Shown here piece by piece: positions 43,061-54,377 of a stretch of DNA of 64,000 bases (positions are counted from its first letter, which is position 1; each line of letters opens with the position of its first letter). The stretch spans positions 12,462,001-12,526,000 of the forward strand of contig OW204012.1 of the NCBI GenBank assembly GCA_934047225.1, read 5' to 3'. Under the pieces are notes generated by a model. That model ran no database searches, was not told the origin of the DNA, and worked only from the letters and a program-made list of their open reading frames with translations. A program made the position numbers and the translations under genes. The stretch comes from Ypsolopha sequella (lineage: Eukaryota; Arthropoda; Insecta; Lepidoptera; Ypsolophidae).

Positions 43061-43459
43061 GAACTCCTCAGAAAATGACAGCATCCCTCTCGAAATTGAG
43101 GTAATCGCTTTGTACCTGGGTGCTGATTACAAGGTATTACTTTAAAATCATCATTCTTTCACCTGGCCTTCGATCCTGGCTTCATCACCATATTCACCAT
43201 AGAACTCCTCAACGGATCAGAGCACATAACTCGAGATTGCGGCAATCACTGCGTTAGGGTGCTAATTCAAGGGTATTACTTGGAGATTATCAGAATACCC
43301 ACCTGACCTTCGATCCTGGCCTCATCGCCATAGAACTCCTCAACGGATGACAGCACATAACTTTGGATTGCGGCAATCAGTTTGTGTTAGTGTGCTCATT
43401 GCAGGGCATTGCTTGAAAATTGCCAGTATACCCACCAGACCTTCGATCTTAGCTTTATA
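43061..43459 (+). repeat. Three tandem units of ~130 bp
   Basis: Units start GAACTCCTCA at 43061, 43202 and 43333, each with ATTGCGGCAATC-type middle (less clear in unit 1) and ACCTTCGATC near the end. Period 141, 131 and about 127 bp; diverged. Confidence 0.7.
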
Positions 43460-44306
43460 TATTTTATTTTTTTTATATTTTTCGGTTTACCAGTTTCTGA
43501 GATAAGGCCCCCCTTACCACTAAAGGCCCACCATTGAAGAAAAAACTAAAAAGTACGTACTAAAAAAAAGTGTCCCTTATTGCTACAAATATTAATGGTT
43601 ATGTGAAAATAAATATACAAGGTGAATCTGTGAACATCGTCCAAATTCATACTTGAGCCTTGGTAAGTGATCAGAATTATGAACCTATAACGATTTTAGT
43701 AAAATTAATAAAATTTAAACGGTTTATTAAACCTAAATCTCGAAATGGTTTTCGACTTAACATAATTTAAGCGAATCGCATGAATAAAAGGTTTCCTTAA
43801 TTAGGCCAATCACAACTTTCGGACCCTTAGATCGTTTTTAGAATAATGGAAAAAATTACGAATAATGTCGAATATCACATAACAGCAGCTAACCACGGCA
43901 TCTCTACTCGAAAGTGGCTATAGTTTGAAAGGCTGCATTACAGCTTTTAACAAAAAATATGCTATTACATATTTACAACACCATACATAAAAGTTTAAAA
44001 TTTGTATTTTTCTGGAACTTATGTGCATAGTTTTTGTATTTCCCTAATACTTACCACTTGCTGAACGGTGAAGGAAAACATCGTAAGGAAACCTGCATGC
44101 CCTAAAACGCGTGTATTTGTGCCCGAAGTACGGCGATAGGACTCACCACCCATCACGTGTCGGGACGTAATAAAAGTCGATGAAACGCGCGTGTACCTGA
44201 ATTTCACAGTTCACCCTCGGAAACACTTCTGACACCACCTCGGGGATTCATGTCGTGACGATATTTTTTTTGTCCCAAACTTACTATCTCGATGGTTGAA
44301 GCTCAC

Positions 44307-44481
44307 CTTTTCGTACAAATCGATGTGGGAAATTGATTTTCAATGTAGGATCCGTCCCATTGACAGCTTTGTTCTGCTTGAAGTTGTTAAAGGACAAATG
44401 TTGGGCCAAACGTTGGACCTGGTCCTCGCTGTACGACTTGCCAAAGAACTCCGACACACGGCGTATAGCCGCTGGCAGATC
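44307..44481 (-). CDS. Sulfotransferase B, exon 5
   Basis: 175-nt minus-strand exon between tttcag and gtgagc. It encodes DLPAAIRRVSEFFGKSYSED, then LAQHLSFNNFKQNKAVN and FPHRFVRKG at the end, where RKG starts the C-terminal PAPS 3'-phosphate motif. Phase 0 in and 1 out, consistent with exons 4 and 6. No stop or frameshift. Confidence 0.88.
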
Positions 44482-44565
44482 CTGAAATGTGCATCAGTTC
44501 GCATATTGCAGCTGTCCAAAGCACGGTGCCGCAGTGATTGGTCAAACTTGTGTAGTGGCAGACTT

Positions 44566-44930
44566 TTTGTGATTCCATCCATCCATCAGCCTAGTTCGTC
44601 CACTGCTGGACATAAGCCTTTCCAGGACTTTGCCACTCCCGGCGGTCATCCTGGAAGAATTGCCCATACTCACACACGCTGGGCAAGCGGTTTGGTGAGC
44701 GCGGTGCCGGAACCCTCGCAACAGTGACGCTGCTGCCCGTCACCAGTCTGTTATGGATAAGGCCCGGCTATTAGGGATGGATATACCGCCATCCATCGGT
44801 CCCAGGCATGGTGGGCCTCCTGGTTTTTTTGCCTGTGAGCTGTCCTCTTACTCTCCCCCGAATTACTTCGAGGGGGTCTCCAAGTAAGATGGTGGTACCT
44901 CCACAGTCAAGCCCGGCATCAGCTCTATCA
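44566..44930 (-). pseudogene. LINE remnant (C-terminal end)
   Basis: Minus strand KVLERLMSSSGRTRLMDG and the repeated CCATCCATCCATCAG on the plus strand are the C-terminal end and tail of a common lepidopteran LINE whose ORF ends near CCAGCAGTGGACG. Degenerate; in intron 4 of copy B. Confidence 0.5.
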
Positions 44931-44938
44931 CCTGTATA

Positions 44939-45548
44939 CAGGGTGGAAAAAATGTATGGGCCCTGGAGGGGAACTACCTTAAATCCTTTAGTTAGCTCAT
45001 TTTACTAAAAGGAAACATTCCTTTATTTTTTAAAAGAAACAAAACTGCATTCAAAGATATTCTGAAATTCACTTGTCTCACCCGGGAATCGAACCAACTA
45101 AAAATTTAAAAAATATACCCTCGCTATTTTACTATACTAATCGGTAGGATGATTGTTCAGGATAAAATTTGTCTAATAAATATTTGATCTTATACTCATC
45201 TGTTGTACGAGATACATGAAATTGAATATTTATTACAAGTTCTTTATTAACCATACATAATACTGTTCACTGTAATCTCGTACAACAGATGAGTGTAATA
45301 CTAAATGTTTATTAGACAAATTTTATCCTGAACAATAATCCTACCGATTCGTATAATAAAATAGCGAGGGTTTATTTTTTTATTTTTAGTTGGTTCAGTT
45401 CCCGGGTGAGACAAGCACATTTAAGAAGATCTTTGAATGCAGTTTTGTTTCTTTTAAAAAATAAAGGAATGTTTCCTTTCAGTAAAATAAGCTAACTAAA
45501 GGATTTAAGGTAGTTCCCCTCCAGGGCCCTTAAATGTTTTCCACCCTG
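44939..45548. mobile_element. 610-bp MITE, almost entirely two inverted arms, TA flanks
   Basis: Starts CAGGGTGGAAAAAATGTATG and ends with CATTTTCCACCCTG-type complement; TA at 44937-44938 and 45549-45550. The arms stay complementary for about 300 bp (for example ACTACCTTAAATCCTTTAG and its partner, GGATAAAATTTGTCTAATAA and its partner), meeting near 45243. In intron 4 of copy B. Confidence 0.85.
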
Positions 45549-45590
45549 TATACCTATAGCTGTTCATAAATTCATAATACCGACCAAATT

Positions 45591-45720
45591 GGTTATATGG
45601 TCAAGAAGGGGAAAGTCAAAAGCACTTGGGATAGAAGAGCTTACATGACTGGATTGATGGATGTAGAAGAGGTTAAAGATTCAGTATAAATGTTGTTGGC
45701 ACATCATGAAAACATTGGGC
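45591..45720 (+). pseudogene. LINE fragment related to 24.5-25.1 kb
   Basis: Reads VKKGKVKSTWDRRAYMTGLM then DVEEVKDSV, a further copy of the C-terminal segment seen on the minus strand at 24490-24730. Confidence 0.5.
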
Positions 45721-45784
45721 ATATCATGATCGGCAGAAACATACTTCTGTAAAAATTAGAAGGGTCGTCTCGCTCCGCTCCACT

Positions 45785-45900
45785 TCGCTCGGCTCCCCAA
45801 ATGTATTTACATGTAAACCTAGCACGCTCCTTGCTTCGCTCGTCGTCGCACCTATTCTTTCACTTTTGGTGAAAGATTTTCGATTTCATACTTTACGATC
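45785..45900. repeat. Repeat inverted relative to 32.63-32.76 kb
   Basis: Includes CTCGCTCCGCTCCACTTCGC and AAAGATTTTCGATTTCATAC. Confidence 0.55.
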
Positions 45901-45966
45901 TGCCTACGGCATAAATATTGAAAAATCTTATGCAAATATGCAAATAAAAGAGCTATATTTACTAAC

Positions 45967-46061
45967 TTGTGACAATTCTTCGTAAAACAAAAACAGCATG
46001 TTTGGATGATGCCTCATATTCCACGCTTCTTTCACATGTTCAAAATAAGGGCCGTAAGGAT
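45967..46061 (-). CDS. Sulfotransferase B, exon 4
   Basis: 95-nt minus-strand exon; acceptor tttcag, donor gttagt. Encodes PYGPYFEHVKEAWNMRHHPN and MLFLFYEELSQ. Only a few bases differ from copy A exon 4, and length and phases are the same. Confidence 0.88.
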
Positions 46062-46261
46062 CTGAAAATATAATAATTTATATTTATTTATTTTTCTTTA
46101 TTTTAATTTAGTTTAGTTTAATTTTGTTTAACAGTTTAGTTTATTCAACAAATCAAATACATAACAAAAAAATAATAAAATTGATACCCAAAATTAAAAC
46201 TAAATAATCGTACAAATATTGAAAATTTAGACATATGACCTAAAAATAAATATATTATAAA

Positions 46262-46405
46262 TTAAACTAAATAAAAAATTCTATCAAGGTCGCTGCCGTC
46301 GTGCGGGAGAGTACCTAGCAGGCTGGCAGCGTTACCTCGTTGTATGGCCAGACTGATTCTCTGGCCGAGGTAAGTCCCAGCCCGAGGGTCCCCGGAGGTA
46401 TAATT
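46262..46405 (-). pseudogene. LINE 3' end, inverted relative to 41.1 kb
   Basis: Minus strand YLGQRISLAIQRGNAASLLG then TLPHDGSDLDRIFYLV and a stop; the 3' UTR continues to about 46100. Same family as 41117-41290. Confidence 0.6.
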
Positions 46406-46685
46406 TTATTTATAGGATAGTTTTAACTAGGATTATGTTTTCTAAGTTTTTGTCTTCATTTAGATATCAATCGATTTCCGTGAGTGTACTCGTATACGCC
46501 AACGAAGTGTTTTTAATATTTTCAACGCAGACGGAGCCGCCGCGGGCAAATAATTATGTTTTGATGGACGAAGAATCATAAAATAAACTGTTTAGTTATA
46601 AAAAACATTTTTTGTACAAATTTATTACAAGATAAAAATCATTAATTTGAACCAAAAAGCACTATACATGAAAGTAGGTAACAAA

Positions 46686-46732
46686 GTAAGTGTGACAGAA
46701 ATATTAATAACATATATTTCTGTCACACTTAC
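46686..46732. repeat. Perfect 19-bp hairpin
   Basis: GTAAGTGTGACAGAAATAT and its exact reverse complement are separated by nine bases. Function unknown. Confidence 0.6.
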
Positions 46733-46770
46733 CACTGTGTACCATTTTCTAAACTCGATCTAACCTGCGG

Positions 46771-46928
46771 GTCTACCACGTAATTCTCATTTGTATCAAC
46801 TTCAAGCAAATGCATGCGAAATTCAACGCGTGCAAAAGAGATGGCATGTTAGGCGGGCGTCGTCGCACGCACGTCAAATTTCAATCTCAAGTTGATGTTG
46901 ATGAAAATCAGAATTATGTGGAAGATCC
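46771..46928. repeat. Short inverted-repeat element, second copy of 41.64 kb
   Basis: ACGTAATTCTCATTTGTATC to GATGAAAATCAGAATTATG; nearly the same as 41640-41795, including GCATGCGAAATTCAA and TGGCATGTTAGGCGGGCG. Confidence 0.65.
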
Positions 46929-47113
46929 GCTGTCCTTAGAAAATGTTGGTAAATTGTACAGTTTGATACGTATAATACAATATGGAGGTGGTGCCATTTT
47001 TATGTTAAAATAGTTATTGCTACATTCAAACGAAAATAATCTGATCTGTGATAAATAGACCAAAAAGCGGATTAAACACAGGAAAACTTTTCTCTATGAA
47101 CATATTTCTTTCA

Positions 47114-47313
47114 AATTATTATTACATGCGGCTTGAACACTCACGTTGTTGACTATATGCCAACCGTGCCTGTTTGACAACGAAGGTGAACGTCACGGCG
47201 TCATCCTAATAACGACACTCTCCTTGATAATGCCGAAATTGTATCGGTGAAACGGTTGGTATATAGTCAACAACAATCACACGTGAGTGTTCAAGCCGTA
47301 TGTAATAATAATT
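47114..47313. mobile_element. MITE with ~55-bp terminal inverted repeats, copy 2
   Basis: Same family as 38921-39122, with a short deletion in the left arm (GTGTGATT missing). Confidence 0.75.
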
Positions 47314-47761
47314 TAGTATGTCAACTCACGCGAGTTTTAATAATATTATATTTCTTCCAGTCTATCAGGGGATAATATCACATAATAGGACATACATATA
47401 CATTACATAGAATAACTTTAATAATAATGGTTCCCACTTCAAGAGGCTTAGCCAAAGATTTCACAAAGTAAAGATAGGCCCTTACCGTAGTATGACAGCA
47501 CCAAAATGTTTTCACCTTTAAATGGGTGACGCTCACACGTTTGGACTGCTTGTACGCTCGTAGTGCACGGACCTTAGTATTGCGTATTTGCCGAATATTC
47601 GTATATAATATTCTCCGCAAATTAGCGCCCGCGCTTCAGCTGCGCGGAGGGGATTACTTTTTTTAGAGCGCCCGAGACACGGTGCCCTCCCTATATCTCT
47701 GAACCCGGCTTTCCACCAGCGGAATCCCCCGGGGAAAGGGTTATGTAGACAGGCGCGAGCT

Positions 47762-50175
47762 GTGTCTCGTAGGTCGCACGTCGTACCTCCCCCCCGCAGC
47801 CGCCGCTCACTTACAATGAGCGGCCAAAACAGCCCTTCTCAGGGCTCGCGTTCGCGTTCTCGAACCCCCGAGGGTTTGAACACCGCCGACGCAGCCACCT
47901 CGTCGTCGACGATGAACTCCTCGGAGTTCACACCGACTCCGACCGCCTCGGAGGCCACCTCAACGTCGCATTCGTCAGAAGCTTCGAAGATGTCGGCCAC
48001 CGAGATCGACCCAGCCCAGCTGAGCCTGCCCCAAGGGTCGATGACTTCGACCCCCAGCCGAGTGCACGAGTTTGTACACTCCGCAAGCACGGAGTACGCC
48101 GCGCCCTCCGAGCTCACCGAAACGAACTACCCAGTTCGTGGGCTAGAGCTCGACGAGGCCATGACAGCCCGCTTGCGCGAGACTAACTACGTCACGGAGG
48201 GCCTCCTAGCAGCGATGGAGGGCTACCTCGCTACACGCCGCCGAGAGCAACACACGTCAGACGATGACGTCGCACGCCGCACTGCAGCAGCTCATCAGCT
48301 AGCAGCAACCCTACCACTGAGCATCCTACCTCTCCCAAGAGAGAGTACCAAGAGGGCGCTCGAGCTAAGTGGCTCGGGAACGGAGAACGCAGAAAAGCGG
48401 ATCTGCGATGCTCCGTCTCCGTCACCAATACGCTCCTCCTACGCCGCCGCCGCCCAACAGCGTCCACCACCTCAGCTTCCGCCTACGCGCCTCCCAATGA
48501 CGCAGAGGCCGCGCCCTGACCGCCCGCCGTTTGCCTCGTCATCCGCCCTGCCGCGCCCAACTGCGCCGCCCGCCCTCGCACCACGCCCAGCCGCACCACG
48601 CCCAGCCGCGCCACGTGCACCCGCAGCGAGAACACGCACTCAACGTGTAACCACGCCGCGTGCAGAGCGCCGCGTGCAACTGCCCTACGTGGAACCGCCC
48701 CACGTGGAACCGCCCCACGGGGAGCCGCCCCGCGTGCACCTGCCCTACGTGCATCCGCACCGCGGGCAACCACACCACGTACTCCGGCCCCGCCCGCCCC
48801 AGCGCCGCCCGCCCCAGCGCCGCCTGCACCAGCGCCGCCCGCCCCAGCGCCGCCCGCCCTGGCGCCGCCCGCCCTGGTGCCGCCTGCCCTGGCGCCGCCC
48901 GCCCCTGCACCGCCCGCCCAGGTGCCAGCGCCGCCCGCCCATGTACCAGCGCCGCCCGCCCTTGCGCCGCCCGCCCAGGTACCAGCGCCGCCCGCCCAAG
49001 TACCGGCGCCGCCCGCTCCAGCGCCGCCCACCCTTGCACCTTCCGCCCAAGCACCGCCCGCCCTGGCGCCGCCCGCCCAAGCGCCACGAGCCCCATCGCC
49101 GCCCGCCCAGGCTTCAACCTCATCCCAAAAGAAGCTGCGCTACCCTCCCATGGTTGTGGACAAGCTGCCCAACTGGCGCCACCACATCAGGGAGATAGCC
49201 ACGCAGCTCGGAAGAGCGCCCAACGCACGCGCCTTCCAACAAGGAGTGCGCTTCACGCCCACTGATGATGAAGAGTACCGCATCCTGCAGCGGTACCTCA
49301 ACAACCTAGAGAGGAACCACGGGGTGAAGTGGTTCTCCTACTCGCTCCCTGCAGAACGCAGCCTAAAAGTAGCAATCCGTGGCCTCCCCGCAAACACCGA
49401 AGCGGACGAGCTCACGGAAGCACTAGCGGAACTCGGCTTCGAGGCGGAGTACTGCAAGCCGATCCGGGCGAGAGCAGGACGCCCCGGCTGCATCTTCTTC
49501 GCCCAGCTGAAGAAGACCAAAGATCTGACACCGGCTATATATGAAGTCACAGAGCTCATGTATATGCCCGGTGTCAAGATCGAAGCCTGGAGAGGAAAGA
49601 AGGGGCCAGCGCAATGCCACAGGTGCCAGCAGTTCCGGCATTCCTCTCACAATTGCCACCGCACCCAGGCGTGTGTGCGTTGCGGCGAGGAACACTTCGC
49701 CAGGGACTGCCCGCGGCCCAAGGAGGAGCCCGCGACGTGTGCGAACTGCGGGGGGACCCACGCAGCTAACAGCACCTCATGCCCCGTTTTCCGCAAGGAA
49801 ATACGTAACAAAAAAGCCGGCACAGTTGCGCTCACAGTCGCAGCCAGACCATCCTCCCAGCCCAAACCTGTGGAGGAGAAGACAGCCCCTTCTTCACTCA
49901 TGGCTCAGGCAAACCCGCCACCAGCCGGAACAAACCCCCCCAAGCCTCGTCGCAGGAGGGGTGGGAAGAAGAAGAAGAACGAGAAAGGCGCGGGGCCTGG
50001 GCAACCCACCTCTGCCCCGCCTCCTGCCGCGGCTCCAACCACAGCTGCGCCCCCTACCCACCACCCGGAAAGACTCCCCCAGGAAGAGACCCTTGAGCGA
50101 CTGCTCGAGACCCTCCGCAGTTTTCTGGAGACCCAGCGACGAGCAGTCCCCCCCTTGCCGTCGCAGAGCTCCTAA
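47762..50175 (+). pseudogene. Jockey-type ORF1 (gag-like), one frame change in a GC minisatellite
   Basis: The N-terminal frame opens at 47762 (a better start is the ATG at 47816, MSGQNSPSQGSRSRS) and is Ser/Pro-rich. Between about 48660 and 48880 the reading must change to the frame of 48877-50175. The change falls in a CCGCCCGCCCNNGCGCCG-type array, which translates as a Pro/Ala-rich linker. The second part has the PRE_C2HC region (KVAIRGLPANTEADELTEAL, FAQLKKTKDLTP) and three CCHC-type knuckles (CHRCQQFRHSSHNC, CVRCGEEHFARDC, CANCGGTHAANSTSC). The job is RNA binding in the particle. One indel is enough to explain the break. Confidence 0.8.
48665..49110 (+). repeat. GC-rich minisatellite inside Jockey ORF1
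   Basis: Array of 15-20-base units such as GCCGCCCGCCCTGGC and GTACCAGCGCCGCCCGCCC. It makes long spurious Gly/Ala/Arg-rich frames on the minus strand. Confidence 0.8.
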
Positions 50176-50177
50176 AA

Positions 50178-52959
50178 CTGCGGATTGTCCACTGGAACGC
50201 CGAGTCGCTCATGGGGAAGAAGCGACTACTCCAGGTCTTCCTGAAAGACCAGAACGTCAACGTGATGCTGATCAGTGAAACTCACCTGGCAGGGCGGGTC
50301 AAGTTCACGGTCCCCAATTACTTCGTGTACAGGAAGGACGAGATCTCCCCTCTGACGGGGAATACCTTCAGAGGCCTGGCGGTCCTAGTCAGGAGAAATA
50401 TCGTCCACCAGCTGATCACCTTCAAAGAGTACCAGTCCATCTACGCGCTTGGAGTGGATCTCCAGGTCGCCGGCGAAGTGCTGCGACTCTACGCCACTTA
50501 CAAGGCCCCACAGGAAGCCTTCGACTTCCGTGAACTTCACGAACTCCTAGAGTCGCCGCACCAGACCATCATCGCGGGTGACCTAAACTCCAAGCACACA
50601 GCGTGGAACTCCACGAAGGTGAACATCCAAGGACGACGTCTCCTGGTTGACTCAATTGCACGCCACTACGACGTCATCGGCCCCGACGAGCCCACCCACT
50701 ACTGGCACAGAACAGGAGAGGGCGACGTGCTGGACGTCGTAGTCTATAAAAACCTGAGAGCACCGCCAAGCCAGGAAGTCCTTCCTGACCTGCCCTCGGA
50801 CCACCGCCCAGTCCTCCTCGTTCTTGAGGACCTGCCGACCAAAGTCTCGCCACCAGCATCACGCCGACACTACAACTGGCCGGCTTTCACCTCCGCCCTG
50901 CAGGAGGCCGCCATCTCAGCCCCCGTCACCACTCCCGAAGACGTTGAGAAGCTGACGTCTGAGGTCACCAGCTGCATCCGGAACGCGCTCAACATCTCCT
51001 CGCACACCGTTTCGAGCACGAGAAGGCTCCAACCTCTCCCTGCTCGAATCCAAGATCTGATTCACGAGAAACGCAATCTCCGGAAGCAGTGGCAGCAGAC
51101 CCGCTGCCCGACCATCAAGACTCGCCTCAACTCTCTGACGGAGAAAGTGAAGGAGGAGCTGAACACCCATGCCGAAGAATCCTGGGAGAGCCACGTCGAG
51201 ACCGTAGGCGACCACGTCCCCTCCGTGCATCGCCTATGCCGGCAGCTGTCTACCGCACCAACCCCGGTCAGACCACTGCTGGGCAGCGACGGCCTCCCAA
51301 GATTCCACGCCAACGACCGAGCCGAAATTTTCACCGAGTGCCTTGAATCGCAATTCAAGCCCAACCCGACTGATGTTGTGGACCATGTCAGAGCAGTCGA
51401 GTCACACCTTCTCGAATACTTCGCCACTCCGATGCCTGCTGAGGAGGACCCCGTGGTCTTCTCGCCTGGCCAAGTGCAGCGTCTCATGCGCCGCGCCAAT
51501 CCCCGCAAGGCCCCAGGCCCCAATGCCATCACGAACATGGCGCTCCGACACCTCCCCCCCCCGGGTGGTTGCAGCCGTGACCCGCCTGTTCAACGGCATC
51601 CTGCGCACGGGCCATGTGATAATGCTGCCAAAGCCAGGCAAGGACTCAAGAAGACCAGAGAACAACCGGCCTATCACCCTCCTCAGCAACCTCTCGAAGA
51701 TATTCGAGAAACTCCTGCTCTGGAAGCTGACACCCCACATCATCCCACGCCCGGAACAGTTTGGATTCCGCGCCGACCACTCGACGACTCTCCAACTCAC
51801 CAGAGTACTGCACCACATGACGGTAGGCCTCAACAAGAAGGAGTACACCGTTGCAGTACTCCTGGACATGGAGAAGGCGTTCGACAGAGTATGGCATGAG
51901 GGGCTGCTATACAAGCTGTCGATGTCACCTGCACCCCGCCGCCTCGTCAGAGTCGTGGCGTCCTTCTTAGAAGACCGCCGCTTCAAAGTTATGGTGGAAG
52001 ACGCCATCTCCGAGGAGCACCCAATAAGAGCCGGCGTCCCCCAAGGAAGCTGCCTCTCCCCGGCCTGCTACTCCCGCTTCACCGATGACATCCCTCTCGG
52101 AGCGGGTACCCAGCTCGCTCTCTTCGCCGATGACGCCGCGTACTACGTGTCGTCTTTCATCGCGAAACACGCGCCGGTGAAGATGCAGCGCACGCTGGAC
52201 CTGCTCCCTGACTGGCTGTCCAAATGGCGCCTATCGGTGAACGTCGGGAAGACGCAGGCCTTGATCACCGGACGCTCCAGCCTCCCCCCTCCCTTGAAAC
52301 TACAAGGAGAAGAGATCCCGTGGCAGCTCCACGTGAAATACCTGGGAGTCACCATTGACCGGGGACTGACCATGGGAAAGCACGTGGAGAACGTCATCGC
52401 CCAGGTGAAAGGAGCGAGAGCAAAATTGTTCCCGCTCCTAGCTTCAAGCCTCCCTCTCCGTGCAAAGCTCGGGGTCTACAAGACATACTTGAGATCGGGA
52501 TCGGGATCGGCGGGCCTCACGTACGCTGCGCCGGCATGGTACGCCCTTACCTCGGCTACAAACAAGAAAAAGCTGAAAGCCCAAGAAAGCCAGGCCCTCC
52601 GGACCATCGTCGGCGCTCCTCGGTACGTGAGGAACGACACGATAATGAGGGACTTGAAGGTTGAAAGCCTGGACGATTTCGTCAAACGACTCGCGGCAGG
52701 GATGTTTGTGCGCGCCAAACACGCGCCACATCCTCACATCAGAGAATTGGCGCCGTACCACGCGCGCCCCCCTGACCGCCGCCGCCTCCCACGGGATCTC
52801 CTAGACAACCAACCACCGGATCTGACAGCCGCGCCACCAGCGACGCACACTCCGAGCGCCACTTCGCCGAGCACGAGTATGGCGTTGCAGCGGTTCCACC
52901 CACCCGCTCCGCCTACCGTCACCCAGCCACACCCCGCCCCCGCTGGCTCAACATCGTGA
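50178..52959 (+). pseudogene. Jockey-type ORF2 (endonuclease and reverse transcriptase), one frameshift
   Basis: The apurinic-type endonuclease starts at once with LRIVHWNAESLMGKKRL. This motif begins at CTG 50178, two bases after the ORF1 stop; the first ATG is 50211. Endonuclease motifs seen: ISETHL, AGDLNSKHTAWN, GEGDVLDVVV, LPSDHRPV. RT motifs: RKAPGPNAI, RPITLLSNLSKIFEKLL, VLLDMEKAFDRVWHEG, AGVPQGSCLSP and LFADDAAYYVSS, so the three catalytic aspartates are present. The frame breaks at a run of nine C (51554-51562), where eight would keep it. About nine residues normally between ILRTGH and VIMLPKPGK are missing. The end is at 52959. Confidence 0.85.
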
Positions 52960-53277
52960 GCGCGAGTCACCCGACTGTGCGCCATCACGATGTCACCACG
53001 AGCCCAAAGCTACGCACCGCACCCGCGCCATCCGCGCCTGCGCGTGCGTACATTGATATCCTGCGGTTCCCCGGAGTCGAGCCATCCTCCTCCAGGTTTC
53101 AGAACCGCAGGCAACAACCACCGGACTGACCACCGTGCCAAGAGCACAAACTCAAAGACCTGCCCATTGTTATGGGCAGCGGACTGACTCCTCAGTCAGG
53201 GGGCACATGCCCCGACACTGAGTCCCCACACCCCGACCCCGGGTGTGTGAGAAGACCTCATGATGATGACGTTTGGA

Positions 53278-54141
53278 ATCAGTGCTCATCTGAACACAGT
53301 GAGAGTTGGACGCCTTAGTGAATTTTTACGAGAAAAGGGGCCTCAATATAGCGTCATGTGCATTTTTAAAGTGCACTAACATTTCAATAAATACGAATAA
53401 AGCCAAAAGTGTGAAATTTCACATTCAAAAACAATGCAATAGATTTTAGGTGCCAGGGCTCATCTAAACTTTTTTGACATCTTTGGGCTTAGCTTTAAAA
53501 TTAATACTTTTAGCTTTAAAATTTATCTTCTTTACAAATAATCGTTTGCAATTTAATTAGCTACTAAAAAATGTGTAGTGTAGTTTAATCATAACCTTGC
53601 CATACCCAACATTCACTAGGTACCATACATAAGTATAGGAGCTAACACTCCTTTATGAACCGCTATTCGTGCCTTTGCAGTCACATTCTGGAATAAATAT
53701 GACTAAAGTGCAGTGTTTTGTTTTCTTGACTATGAATTTAGCAAGTAACTCTTGCAAACCTGATTGTATTATATTAAACTCTTAGAAGTAACAGATACTT
53801 TTAGGACGGATATATTTCGGTAACTTATTACAAGTCTTTACGGTGGTCACCCTCCAACGTTTCAACTTATATAGCAGCATATTGAGTTAGCGGGACTGTT
53901 TCCTATTGGCTGGAAAAATCAGGCGTACCAACTTGACTGAACATAAAAGTGTTGCCACATGATAAAGTAGTATTCGATTACATCAACTTAACTCAGAAAT
54001 GTTAACAATCGAGTCAAAACTTGGAAAAATATAAATTACGTCTATACGACTATCCGACTCGACGTACACACTCTACACAAGACGTACTGTGAGAGTATGT
54101 CGAGTAGTCAGATCACCCGCCGTATCAAATACCATACTTAC
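53278..54141. other. Intron 3 of sulfotransferase B, part next to exon 3
   Basis: AT-rich, no ORF or known repeat recognised. Confidence 0.45.
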
Positions 54142-54377
54142 ACAAATTTGCAATAAAGTTGTTCCAAAATGTCTTGAAATCACTAGTAAAGCTAATCATT
54201 TTTTGAAAATAAAACCATGAAACAGCTACGTCACGCGGATCTCTTGCTATGTATACCAACTTCCCTGATTCAAGTAAATTGGGGGGCAACAAGGATAAAG
54301 GCAAATGGGTCTTGAAATATCTATTTGCTTTCGTTTCTGTTTCTTTGTGTTCCGGTAGCCATTCGTAAATTGAATGC
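54142..54377 (-). CDS. Sulfotransferase B, exon 3
   Basis: 236-nt minus-strand exon between tttttacag and gtaagt; nine bases longer than in copy A. Encodes YFKTHLPLSLLPPNLLESG then LVYIARDPRDVAVSWFYF and a tail DFKTFWNNFIANL. The catalytic-type His and the 3'-phosphate loop are intact, and the phases fit exon 4 at 46061. Exon 2 (SHPRSGTT) was not seen between here and the right end of the window, so copy B either continues beyond 64000 or has lost its start. Confidence 0.87.

Larger units (their letters stand above)
47546..53268 (+). mobile_element. Full-length Jockey-type LINE, frameshifted
   Basis: Contains a 5' UTR, ORF1 (gag-like, zinc knuckles), ORF2 (endonuclease plus RT) and a 3' UTR ending GATGATGATG. 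ACGTTTGGA stands at 47537-47545 and 53269-53277, a likely 9-bp target duplication. GC content is far above the surroundings. It lies in the large intron 3 of sulfotransferase B, on the opposite strand. Confidence 0.85.

Noticed and set aside
45060..45090. GGGAATCGAACC-like string, possible tRNA T-arm
   Set aside because: No cloverleaf could be built, and the same string is mirrored in the other arm of the MITE.
48483..49123. Long Gly/Ala/Arg-rich ORFs on the minus strand
   Set aside because: They are the antisense of the GC-rich minisatellite in Jockey ORF1; the composition comes from the repeat and there is no domain.
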